Part shown: positions 52,125 to 59,348 of the stretch, one piece after another
Numbering within the stretch: position 1 is the first letter of the stretch
Layout of the letters: each line of letters starts with the position of its first letter
Assembly (NCBI RefSeq): GCF_013283795.1
Contig: NZ_JABSOD010000006.1
Location: forward strand, 182,235 to 246,234
Reading direction: 5' to 3'
DNA: 64,000 nucleotides
Source: Rheinheimera lutimaris
Lineage (GTDB): Bacteria > Pseudomonadota > Gammaproteobacteria > Enterobacterales > Alteromonadaceae
Made by a program: the position numbers and the translations under genes
The notes under the pieces: generated by a model
Database searches by the model: none
The model's input: only the letters and a program-made list of their open reading frames with translations
What the model was told of the DNA's origin: nothing

Positions 52125-53261
52125 ATGTTAGAGCTGCTGTTTCTGTTATTACCTGTGGCAGCAGCCTACGGCTGGTTTATGGGCCGCAACAGCGTTAAAC
52201 ATAAAGAGCTGAAAGGCCGCGCCAACATTACCCGCAACTTATCCTCCGGTTTAAATTTTTTACTCACCGATCAGGAAGATAAAGCCATTGAGCAGTTGCT
52301 GGAACTGTTGGACATCGAAGCCGCCACTATTGAAACCTATCTGGCGCTGGCCAACTTGTTCCGCCGCAAAGGCGATTGGGATAAAGCCATTCGCATTCAT
52401 GAAAAGCTGCACCAGCTGAAACTGCCCAAACCACAGGCGCAGCAGATCCAGTTTGAATTGGCGAAAGATTATTTCTCTGCCGGTTTATACGACAGAGCAG
52501 AAAAGCTGCTGGTTAATCTGGTAAAATCGCCGGTATTAGCCGAAGCCGCACTAAAACAATTATTCAGTATTTTTATTGCTACGCACGAATGGCATAAAGC
52601 GCAGCAATACAGCGATGCGGTCGATAATACTGATTCGCGCTCGTTGCGTATTGCCCAGGCCAATATGCAAATTGAGGCACTCAAACCACAGGCACAGCAA
52701 ACGCCTGACGCGCTGTTGCAATTGGCAGAACATTATCCGGCCGCTATCCGCCCTAAGTATGAGCTGGCTCAGTGGGCTATTAGCCGGCAACAGCCACAAC
52801 TGGCAAAATCGGCACTGTTATATATTGCGCAGCACAAGCCACAGTGGAGTGCCGACATACTGCCAATGCTACAACAATGTGAGCTGGCAGATGATGAGTG
52901 GTATCAGTTACTCAGCCAGTTAGCCAATAAACAGCACAACATCAGTGCCATAGTAGAGTTAGCGCGCTGGTTGGCGGAGCACGGTTCAGCCACTGCCGCA
53001 GAGCAATTTTTACTGGATAAGCTGAAACAACAACCGGGGATCCGCTTATTTCAGCAGCTGTTGCAAATACGCCAGCAGCAATCGGCCCCCGCAGCCGACG
53101 TATTGTCTTCTGTGGAAGAGCTGGTGAACGCCTACCTGGAGAAGAAATCGTTATACAGTTGCCGCAATTGTGGCTTTAAAACCCGCAAACATTATTGGTT
53201 GTGTCCGTCATGTCAGCAATGGGAAAGCGTAGAGCCTATTCGCGGTATCGATGGTCGTTAG
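52125..53261 (+). CDS. lapB: Lipopolysaccharide assembly protein B
   Basis: A 378-residue protein: one N-terminal membrane helix ([20 protein letters not shown]), nine or so TPR units, and a C-terminal rubredoxin-like C4 site ([18 protein letters not shown]). LapB (YciM) helps FtsH degrade LpxC and so sets lipopolysaccharide levels. Both modules are needed in Escherichia. The pair lapA-lapB followed by pyrF is conserved. Confidence 0.95.
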   Translation: MLELLFLLLPVAAAYGWFMGRNSVKHKELKGRANITRNLSSGLNFLLTDQEDKAIEQLLELLDIEAATIETYLALANLFRRKGDWDKAIRIHEKLHQLKLPKPQAQQIQFELAKDYFSAGLYDRAEKLLVNLVKSPVLAEAALKQLFSIFIATHEWHKAQQYSDAVDNTDSRSLRIAQANMQIEALKPQAQQTPDALLQLAEHYPAAIRPKYELAQWAISRQQPQLAKSALLYIAQHKPQWSADILPMLQQCELADDEWYQLLSQLANKQHNISAIVELARWLAEHGSATAAEQFLLDKLKQQPGIRLFQQLLQIRQQQSAPAADVLSSVEELVNAYLEKKSLYSCRNCGFKTRKHYWLCPSCQQWESVEPIRGIDGR

Positions 53262-53272
53262 AAGGAAAGTAC

Positions 53273-53977
53273 ATGTCTTGTCAAACCCCGGTGGTTGTCG
53301 CCCTTGATTTTGAACAAAAAGCCGCTGCACTGAATTTGGTCAGTCAGTTAGACCCGGCCTTATGCCGGTTAAAAGTCGGCAAAGAAATGTTCACCCATTT
53401 TGGCCCGCAGTTTGTGCAGGAGCTGCAACAACGCCGCTTTGAAGTATTTCTCGATTTAAAATTTCATGACATCCCCAATACCGTCGCTAAAGCCGTTAAA
53501 GCCGCAGCCGATCTTGGCGTATGGATGGTTAATGTGCACGCCAGTGGCGGCAGTAAAATGATGAGCGCGGCCAGAGAATCTCTGGTATCTTATGGTACTG
53601 ATAAACCACAGCTTATTGCCGTTACCGTGTTAACCAGCATGGAACAGAGCGACTTAACCGAGCTGGGTATTAACCTGACTCCGGCGCAACAGGTGGTAAA
53701 ACTGGCAGGGTTAACGCATAAGGCCGGTTTAGATGGAGTGGTGTGTTCAGCACAGGAAGCTACACTGTTAAAACAACAATTCGGTAAAGCCTTTTGTTTG
53801 GTAACACCGGGTATTCGTCCGGCCAGCAGTAGCCAGGACGACCAAAAGCGCGTGATGACACCGGCTCAGGCTTTAGCTGCCGGCGTCGATTATATGGTGA
53901 TCGGCCGTCCCATTACCAAGGCTGCACAGCCGCTGGACGCGCTTAACGCCATAGTACGGGAGCTTGCAAACGCTTAA
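53273..53977 (+). CDS. pyrF: Orotidine 5'-phosphate decarboxylase
   Basis: A 234-residue TIM-barrel enzyme. The start at 53273 was chosen because it has GAAGGAAAG just upstream and gives [11 protein letters not shown]; the frame is open further upstream inside lapB. Catalytic residues lie in [13 protein letters not shown], and [12 protein letters not shown] binds phosphate. It makes UMP. It begins 11 bp after lapB. Confidence 0.97.
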   Translation: MSCQTPVVVALDFEQKAAALNLVSQLDPALCRLKVGKEMFTHFGPQFVQELQQRRFEVFLDLKFHDIPNTVAKAVKAAADLGVWMVNVHASGGSKMMSAARESLVSYGTDKPQLIAVTVLTSMEQSDLTELGINLTPAQQVVKLAGLTHKAGLDGVVCSAQEATLLKQQFGKAFCLVTPGIRPASSSQDDQKRVMTPAQALAAGVDYMVIGRPITKAAQPLDALNAIVRELANA

Positions 53978-53994
53978 TTAATCAGGAGGTTAGG

Positions 53995-55725
53995 GTGGAT
54001 GGCATAAACCTCGCAATATTAGTTGGCGGTTTTCTCTTTGTAATCAGTATTATAGCAACTCTTATTTCGGCGCGTCTTGGCGCGCCTATGCTATTGGTGT
54101 TCCTGATCATTGGTATGTTAGCCGGCGAAGAAGGCTTGGTTGGCATTCAGTTCGATAATCCTCAGGTGGCGTTTTTAATCGGCTCTATTGCGCTGGTGAT
54201 CATATTGTTCGACGGCGGCATGCGCACCCACCCGGAGCGCTTTCGCGTCGCCCTGGCGCCGGCGTCAATGTTGGCCACCCTTGGCGTAGTATTAACCTGC
54301 GGCATTGTCGGTGTTTCAGCGGCTTATCTGTTAGATATGACCTTGCTGCAGGGCTTATTGCTCGGCGCCATATTAAGTTCTACCGATGCGGCGGCAGTAT
54401 TTTCAATCTTCCAATCTCAGGGCCTGCGCATTAAAGAGCGGGTGGCGTCTACGCTGGAAATCGAGTCGGGCAGTAACGACCCTATGGCCGTTATGTTGAC
54501 GCTGACATTGGTCGCTGTGCTGGCCGAAGGTAAAGCCCTGAGCTGGGATGTGGCCGGCAGCTTTTTACAGCAAGCCGTAGTCGGCGGCGTAATGGGGTAT
54601 GCAGCAGGGCGGGTGTTTGTGTTCTTATGCCGCAAACTGCCGCTTAGCTTTGCCTTTTTTCCGTTGTTGGCTGTGGCCAGCTGTATCTTTATTTATGCTG
54701 TAACCAACACCTTTGGCGGCAGCGGCTTTTTAGCTGTTTATCTAATGGGTTACCTGGTCGGCAATGCCAGGCTGCCGCAAATTATTCATATTTTGCGCAT
54801 GCACGATGGTTTGGCCTGGATCAGTCAAATTGGCATGTTCCTGATGTTAGGTTTGCTGGTAGTACCGAGCAACCTGATGAACCACTTGGTGCCGGCGTTA
54901 ATTTTGGCGGCGGTGCTGATTTTTATCGCCAGACCCATCGCGGTGTTTCTCAGCTTAATTCCGTTTCGTTTTCCGGCGCGTGATCAGCTGTTTATCAGCT
55001 GGGTTGGCTTGCGCGGTGCAGTGCCGATTATTTTGGCATTGTTTCCGTGGCTGGCCGGCATGCCGGATGAACACCTGTACTTCGACGTCGCCTTTGTGGT
55101 GGTTATAGTGTCGTTAGTGGTGCAAGGCTGGAGCATAGTGCCGGTAGCGCGTTGGTTAAAGCTGGAAGTACCGGCCGAACTGGCGCCGGACCAAACCATG
55201 CCGCTGGATGCCGTGCCCAGTAACGATGTCATGGAAGTATTAGCATTTAAAGTTACCGATACTTCACCGGTATTAGCCTTAAGCTGGCAGGATCTGCAAT
55301 TTAAGCAACCCATACAGTTTTTGGGCGTACTACGTGACGGCGAATGGATTTTGCCGGAGAAAAAACCGGTATTTAATGCCCACGACACGCTAATGGTATT
55401 GGCTAAGTTAAAGCATGTGCAAAAAATCAGTGAAGTGCTGGCCAAAGATGCAGAGAAGTCTGTGTTAAGTAACAGCAGCTTCTTTGGTGATTTCGTACTC
55501 AACGGCAATATCAGCCTGAGCGATTTAGATTCATTCTATACGATAAACTTTGCCGGCGAAGACAAACTGCAAACACTGTCTGCCTATATAGCCCGCAGGT
55601 TTCACCGTCGGGTGGTTATCGGTGACCAGGTGCGCTTAGATCAATTGTTACTTACCGTACGCCAGGTGAACGAAGCCGGCGAAGCAACTCAGGTAGGCAT
55701 AAAGCCGGTAGAAGCCGTCGGTTAA
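53995..55725 (+). CDS. cvrA: K+/H+ antiporter, CvrA/NhaP2 type
   Basis: A 576-residue protein (Escherichia CvrA 578). About twelve helices form a CPA1 exchanger with the FDGGMRTHPERFRVAL, LSSTDAAAVFS and ESGSNDPMAVML motifs. The C-terminal part from ~400 has a RCK/TrkA-C domain (DGEWILPEKKPVFNAHDTLM) and a CorC-like module. It protects from high K+ or helps growth at low osmolarity. Start GTG with AGGAGG nearby. It is the last clear chromosomal housekeeping gene before the phage region. Confidence 0.93.
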   Translation: MDGINLAILVGGFLFVISIIATLISARLGAPMLLVFLIIGMLAGEEGLVGIQFDNPQVAFLIGSIALVIILFDGGMRTHPERFRVALAPASMLATLGVVLTCGIVGVSAAYLLDMTLLQGLLLGAILSSTDAAAVFSIFQSQGLRIKERVASTLEIESGSNDPMAVMLTLTLVAVLAEGKALSWDVAGSFLQQAVVGGVMGYAAGRVFVFLCRKLPLSFAFFPLLAVASCIFIYAVTNTFGGSGFLAVYLMGYLVGNARLPQIIHILRMHDGLAWISQIGMFLMLGLLVVPSNLMNHLVPALILAAVLIFIARPIAVFLSLIPFRFPARDQLFISWVGLRGAVPIILALFPWLAGMPDEHLYFDVAFVVVIVSLVVQGWSIVPVARWLKLEVPAELAPDQTMPLDAVPSNDVMEVLAFKVTDTSPVLALSWQDLQFKQPIQFLGVLRDGEWILPEKKPVFNAHDTLMVLAKLKHVQKISEVLAKDAEKSVLSNSSFFGDFVLNGNISLSDLDSFYTINFAGEDKLQTLSAYIARRFHRRVVIGDQVRLDQLLLTVRQVNEAGEATQVGIKPVEAVG

Positions 55726-55750
55726 AAAACCGGGCGCCTAGTCAGGCGCT
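55724..55750 (-). terminator. Terminator for the convergent small gene
   Basis: GCGCCT (55734-55739) and AGGCGC (55744-55749) arms around AGTC; read on the minus strand a run of six T follows. It overlaps the last codons of the 86-residue gene. Confidence 0.6.
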
Positions 55751-55998
55751 TTGGTTTCCAACAAACGCTCCAGCTTGGTTTTGGCCATCACGTACAAGGT
55801 TACCGTTTCTTTTAACTCAGCATGGGCGCTTAGCAGCGCAGCATGCTTTTTTTCCAGTTCATCAAAATCTTTCTTTAACTGCACATATTCCGACAAGCCT
55901 TTAAAGATGGCTTTGGAGTAAGTAAGCTCAGCAGTCATACGCTGCGCTTTGGCTAAAATAGCCAGTTGTTCGTCATTGGGGCGAATAGTAAGTGCCAT
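55738..55998 (-). CDS. Small ribbon-helix-helix-like, coiled-coil protein
   Basis: An 86-residue protein of unknown function. The start MALTIRPNDEQLAILAKAQ resembles the N-terminal strand and first helix of a ribbon-helix-helix DNA binder. Residues ~38-75 are strongly heptad-like (LKKDFDELEKKHAALLSAH), so it probably forms a dimer. It is convergent with cvrA and ends ~150 bp from the dif-like site. It may be a chromosomal antitoxin-like or DNA-associated protein, but no partner toxin is adjacent. Confidence 0.6.
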   Translation of the reverse strand: MALTIRPNDEQLAILAKAQRMTAELTYSKAIFKGLSEYVQLKKDFDELEKKHAALLSAHAELKETVTLYVMAKTKLERLLETKAPD

Positions 55999-56144
55999 AT
56001 ACAGCCTGTAAGGTAAAAAACAGTATGACTGCATTTTACAGCGTTAAACCCAAATGAAAAGCCTGAATTGAATTCATAACAGCAGAGACATAGATTTTTC
56101 GATGCATAACTGATGGCAATAGCCTGTTTAACCGCAAATACATA

Positions 56145-56172
56145 ATATCCTATAATGTATATTATGTTAAAT
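56145..56172 (+). other. dif-like XerC/XerD site, probable left attachment site of the prophage
   Basis: The 28-bp site can be split into XerC arm ATATCCTATAA, centre TGTATA and XerD arm TTATGTTAAAT. Centre and XerD arm equal the Escherichia coli dif as I remember it (TGTATA; TTATGTTAAAT). The XerC arm keeps only the inner ATAA clearly. Filamentous phages of the CTX type integrate at dif with host XerC/XerD. The phage repressor gene ends 5 bp to the right, which fits a phage-chromosome junction. Confidence 0.85.
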
Positions 56173-56177
56173 AGGCA

Positions 56178-56528
56178 TTAGGACGCAGCAAGGCTGCTGT
56201 CGTCACTTGCCGGAGTCGTCATTAGTCCCACTATCAGACTGATGCACGCCACCGCTCCGGCCAATCTCTTTAGTACTTTGGTAAACTCTTCTTTCAGTTT
56301 AGGCGTTGACGCCCTGTCTATGTCGAGCTTCACAAGCACTTCACCTATGTCTAGCCCGCATTTCTCCGCTATGAACATACCTTGCTCTGGCGTTAAGTGC
56401 CTTTCAGCTTTTTTAATTTCACTGATATTAGGCTGGCTTAGCTTTGGTATTTCCCTTGATAGAGCACTAAACGAGGCTATGCCCATTTTACTCATGTAAA
56501 TTTCAATCAACTCAAAGCTGTAGTTCAT
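56178..56528 (-). CDS. Phage repressor, XRE-like HTH with C-terminal hydrophobic segment
   Basis: A 116-residue protein, start at 56528 with AAGGG 8 bases upstream (a TTG two codons earlier is open). Residues ~18-55 look like a Cro/CI HTH (FSALSREIPKLSQPNISEIK). A hydrophobic stretch near residues 89-103 (AGAVACISLIVGLM) could touch the membrane. It is divergent from the early phage operon across the three palindromes, like RstR of CTX phage, so it is the probable lysogeny repressor. Repressor function is inferred from location. Confidence 0.75.
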   Translation of the reverse strand: MNYSFELIEIYMSKMGIASFSALSREIPKLSQPNISEIKKAERHLTPEQGMFIAEKCGLDIGEVLVKLDIDRASTPKLKEEFTKVLKRLAGAVACISLIVGLMTTPASDDSSLAAS

Positions 56529-56586
56529 TCTCAATACCCTTCTGACTTTTCGTAATTCTACTTCAAAAGAATAGAATTAACACCCA

Positions 56587-56651
56587 ATACCAAAAATGGT
56601 ATTGACCAGCCATACCAATATTGGTATATATGCCAATACCAAATTCGGTAT
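56587..56651. promoter_or_regulatory. Array of three palindromic operators
   Basis: Three 16-bp sites follow a common form ATACC-N6-GGTAT: ATACCAAAAATGGTAT (56587-56602), ATACCAATATTGGTAT (56612-56627, perfect) and ATACCAAATTCGGTAT (56636-56651). Centre spacings are 25 and 24 bp, putting them on nearly one helical face. They sit between the divergent repressor and early gene and cover the promoter below. Confidence 0.88.
56602..56630 (+). promoter_or_regulatory. Early phage promoter
   Basis: TTGACC (56602-56607), a 17-bp spacer and TATATA (56625-56630). Operator 1 abuts the -35 box, operator 2 overlaps the spacer and -10 box, and operator 3 covers the likely transcription start, so binding would block initiation. 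Confidence 0.75.
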
Positions 56652-56662
56652 AGGCTGGAACC

Positions 56663-57103
56663 ATGAAACCGACACTAACCGCTCTAACCATCTTAGCTAC
56701 TGCTGACGGCATCAAGTCTGCCGTAGCTCTGTTAACCGCTAACGGTTTTACCCCGATTTTCAAAGGCAGCAACTTTTCTGACGGCTGGTACGAACTGCCG
56801 GAATTGAATTTCTGGATATTCCGTGACCGCATCTACGTTAACGTACACTCTAACCCGGCAAGCACACTGGCCACTGTGGCCCTTAAGTTACACGCTCAGC
56901 AGCAGGACTCGGCTATACAGGTTCCAGCCTCTGCCTCTCCTGTTGTTGAGCACCCTGTTATACAGCAACCATCCACAGAATCTGTGGATAACAAATTTCT
57001 CTCTGTCATTTCTGCTGCATTATCCAAGCCTGAGGTTTTACGCTCAATTCGCCGTACAGAGCTTCGCCTCAAACGCTCACAAGCCAAGGGCCATACAGCA
57101 TGA
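56663..57103 (+). CDS. Early inovirus protein, unknown function
   Basis: A 146-residue protein, first gene after the operators. The N-terminal ~75 residues form a compact, partly hydrophobic domain (LTALTILATADGIKSAVALL, then FKGSNFSDGWYELPELNFWI). The rest is a Q/P/S-rich linker and a basic tail (IRRTELRLKRSQAKGHTA) that may bind nucleic acid. I recognise no family. The stop overlaps the next start (ATGA at 57100), so it is translationally coupled to the small membrane protein and then to the replication gene. Confidence 0.75.
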   Translation: MKPTLTALTILATADGIKSAVALLTANGFTPIFKGSNFSDGWYELPELNFWIFRDRIYVNVHSNPASTLATVALKLHAQQQDSAIQVPASASPVVEHPVIQQPSTESVDNKFLSVISAALSKPEVLRSIRRTELRLKRSQAKGHTA

Positions 57104-57273
57104 GCGACGGAACTGCATATTTCGGCCTTTTTGGCTTTTTACTCCTCATATCCGGCTTTAAATTAGGTGAAAAATACCTTTATTCACGCAGTGTTACCTG
57201 TCTGATTTTTTGCGTTTCTCTACTTTTATCGGCCCTCTGCTTTTTCGTTTTAGCGTTAAGGTTTGCAGCATGA
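57100..57273 (+). CDS. Small two-helix membrane protein of the phage
   Basis: A 57-residue frame starting ATG AGC GAC GGA, with two hydrophobic stretches (AYFGLFGFLLLISGF, then VTCLIFCVSLLLSALCFFVL) joined by a charged turn GEKYLYSR. It overlaps both neighbours by the ATGA motif (57100 and 57270), strong evidence that it is translated. Function unknown; immunity or superinfection exclusion, or a membrane anchor for replication, are possibilities. Confidence 0.7.
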   Translation: MSDGTAYFGLFGFLLLISGFKLGEKYLYSRSVTCLIFCVSLLLSALCFFVLALRFAA

Positions 57274-58457
57274 CTTTCCCTGTCAATGCAGTAATGCCCA
57301 CAGAGGGCTTTTTCATTGACAAGCTAAACGTCTATCAGGTGCATGACGCTGATTTGCCATTCATCGGCAAAAACGGCGCTATCGATTTCGACCTGCTGAC
57401 CGGCGAAACCGACGACGCATTAAAAATCAAAGGCAAGTTGCCTATCATGGCCAGTTACAGCACCTCTATACGGGTGCACTGTGACGGCAACCGTGTTTAC
57501 GTAGAGGGCAACCCTTCCCGTTTTGGCCGCTGTGAAAATCTCTTTGGCTTCACGTGTATAGACGACTGCATAGCTGTTTATAACCACGTTTTACGCTCAC
57601 TGGGTTTGCCACCCTTCACAGTTGGCCGCTTTGAGTTCCTGCAGGGCAAGGACGGCGAAAAACAGCGCAAGACCTACACCGGCGCAATTATCACGCATAT
57701 CGACATTACCAAAAACCATATGGTTGGCGAGGGCGACGAATACGCTTTCCTGCGCGCCATAAGCACCCTGTCACTGCCAAACGGTAAACACCCGTATTTG
57801 TACCCTAACGGCGCCACAGTCGATTTCAGCACGTCTAAGTGCGGTCGTGGCAGCAGCTGGGATTACACCAAGTTTTACATTAAGCATATCGACCTGCTGG
57901 ATAAGCAGAAATCCAACCTTAAAGACGCAACCGACGAAGACTGTGACTACTACCAAAAGGTAATTGAACACTGTCAGGCAAACGGTGTTATCCGTGAAGA
58001 ACACTCATTTAAAAGCAAGAAGTTGCAGCGTTACGACCTCTGTTACTACGGTTTCGTTACCGTAGAAAAACTCGTAAATCACCCGACGCTGACAACACTC
58101 GAGAAGCTGACTAAAACGCTGGAGGCAGCAACTATGGATTACGTAACCATCGCAGACCAGTTACTGGCTAAAAAAATTGTCACCAGTCGTCAGGCGGCGA
58201 ACGCAACTCAGAGCATGGCTATGTCATGGCTCAATGACCCGCGATTCAACGATAAGACGGCCAAAACATCAACCTATTACGTGCACAAAAAGCGCTTATT
58301 GGCATTGGGTTTGGATATATCCATCCCGTTCCGCGCTGACCGTAATGTCCTGCCAATGATACGCAACCAGCGCGAAATTACGCGCTTTGAGTACCGCGAC
58401 CAGCCCAGCTGGTACAGGGCACCCACTACCCAACCCCGTTTTCAGTTAATCGCTTAG
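57270..58457 (+). CDS. Phage replication initiator, II/X family
   Basis: A 395-residue protein. The start at 57270 overlaps the previous stop (ATGA); the frame is open upstream but lacks support. It has the features of the Phage CRI/X family (gpII-like, RstA-like): N-terminal GFFIDKLNVYQVHD, VGRFEFLQGKDGEKQ, AIITHIDITKNH and SSWDYTKFYIKHIDLL. These initiators nick the double-stranded form to start rolling-circle replication. Length is usual for inoviruses. Confidence 0.9.
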   Translation: MTFPVNAVMPTEGFFIDKLNVYQVHDADLPFIGKNGAIDFDLLTGETDDALKIKGKLPIMASYSTSIRVHCDGNRVYVEGNPSRFGRCENLFGFTCIDDCIAVYNHVLRSLGLPPFTVGRFEFLQGKDGEKQRKTYTGAIITHIDITKNHMVGEGDEYAFLRAISTLSLPNGKHPYLYPNGATVDFSTSKCGRGSSWDYTKFYIKHIDLLDKQKSNLKDATDEDCDYYQKVIEHCQANGVIREEHSFKSKKLQRYDLCYYGFVTVEKLVNHPTLTTLEKLTKTLEAATMDYVTIADQLLAKKIVTSRQAANATQSMAMSWLNDPRFNDKTAKTSTYYVHKKRLLALGLDISIPFRADRNVLPMIRNQREITRFEYRDQPSWYRAPTTQPRFQLIA

Positions 58458-58467
58458 GAGCAATAAC

Positions 58468-58827
58468 ATGGCTACAGATACGTTTATTTTACTGTCGGTT
58501 TCAGCCGGCATCATGGAAGAAAAAGGCCGCGACCCGATGCCGTATGCATCAATTGAAGTCGCCAACGTCCGCGCAAAAGACAGCAGCCGCGATGGCCGTG
58601 TGGTGTATGGCTCGCCGGTGTTAAAGCTCAAACTCATTGACGAGCAAACCGGCCTGCCGAATATCCAGTTGGCCAAGGCGCTGGCCAAAGCCGATTGCTA
58701 CGGCAAGCCGGTAAATTTCAGTGGTGTTTATGAGCTGGCCAAAGTCAAAGGCGTTGAGCAAATGACATTCACCGTACTGGATGCCGAGCTTGACGCTAAG
58801 CCGGTTCCTGTTAAGGCCGCCAGCTAA
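58468..58827 (+). CDS. Probable phage ssDNA-binding protein (gpV-like)
   Basis: A 119-residue beta-rich protein directly after the replication gene (10-bp gap, AGGAGC upstream), the position of the ssDNA-binding protein in filamentous phages. Visible are alternating strands (VYGSPVLKLKLI, QMTFTVLDAELD) and several aromatic and basic residues. Function is inferred from order and size, not from a certain family match. Confidence 0.65.
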   Translation: MATDTFILLSVSAGIMEEKGRDPMPYASIEVANVRAKDSSRDGRVVYGSPVLKLKLIDEQTGLPNIQLAKALAKADCYGKPVNFSGVYELAKVKGVEQMTFTVLDAELDAKPVPVKAAS

Positions 58828-59084
58828 TGGCTCTTTGCGCAGTTCCTGACGCCACCGGCGCGTTAATCGTTACGCAAGCAACGGTTGAGAACTGCACCGG
58901 TTTTATTTTATTGGAAAGCGCTGATTCGATGCATTTTATCAATCAGCTTTTCGACCCGAACTTCCTGACTGAAGCGGAATATACAGTTCTGTTTCAGTTG
59001 GGGGTGACAATGCCAGTAATGGCGTATTTAGTGGCTTGGGGGTTCCAAGTCGTAATTAACTCATTAAGTGAAAAGGATAAATGA
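58827..59084 (+). CDS. Small phage membrane protein, candidate minor coat
   Basis: An 85-residue protein starting at the last base of the previous stop (TAATG). One clear helix spans about residues 53-76 (LFQLGVTMPVMAYLVAWGFQVVI) and ends with a charged SLSEKDK tail. Order before the major coat gene fits a minor coat or assembly protein such as gpIX/gpVII. Its own stop overlaps an ATG; the real coat start follows 1 bp later. Confidence 0.65.
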   Translation: MALCAVPDATGALIVTQATVENCTGFILLESADSMHFINQLFDPNFLTEAEYTVLFQLGVTMPVMAYLVAWGFQVVINSLSEKDK

Positions 59085-59222
59085 ATGGACTTTACAGCAA
59101 TCACAGGCGCCGTTGATGGTGCCGTAGTAGTAGCGGGTTTAGGCGCAATTGCAGCAATTAAAATTCTGCCTGTTGCCGCCAAATGGGGTTACGGCAAAGT
59201 TATCAGCATGCTGGGCCGTTAA
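59085..59222 (+). CDS. Major coat protein, 45 residues, leaderless
   Basis: Reads MDFTAITGAVDGAVVVAGLG and continues to a basic end WGYGKVISMLGR. Acidic residues Asp2 and Asp11 are in the N-terminal part, a hydrophobic core spans about residues 9-32, and Lys33, Lys38 and Arg45 are C-terminal, the charge layout of filamentous-phage pVIII. There is no signal peptide, as in phage Pf3 coat (44 residues), suggesting YidC-dependent insertion. AAGGATAA precedes the start and a strong terminator follows the stop, both typical of the abundant coat gene. Confidence 0.85.
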   Translation: MDFTAITGAVDGAVVVAGLGAIAAIKILPVAAKWGYGKVISMLGR

Positions 59223-59232
59223 TCGTAAAAAC

Positions 59233-59258
59233 GGGCGGTTTAACCGCCCTTTCCTTTT
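59233..59258 (+). terminator. Terminator after the major coat gene
   Basis: GGGCGGTT and AACCGCCC form an 8-bp perfect stem followed by TTTCCTTTT, the central terminator expected between coat and adsorption-protein genes. Confidence 0.9.
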
Positions 59259-59267
59259 GAGGTGTAT

Positions 59268-59348
59268 ATGGTTTGGGCATTGGCAGTTTTCGTATTGGGA
59301 GCAATAACCGGTGAATGTATCGTCAGAGGTTTTAGTACACGAAATTAA
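59268..59348 (+). CDS. 26-residue single-helix phage peptide
   Basis: Starts MVWALAVFVLGAITGECIVR and ends GFSTRN. A hydrophobic N-terminal helix with a basic C-terminus and GAGG upstream (TTGAGGTGTATATG) make it a plausible small coat protein like gpVII or gpIX (~32 residues). It overlaps the first 38 bases of the pIII-like gene in another frame, which argues for coupling. Too small to identify by sequence. Confidence 0.5.
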   Translation: MVWALAVFVLGAITGECIVRGFSTRN

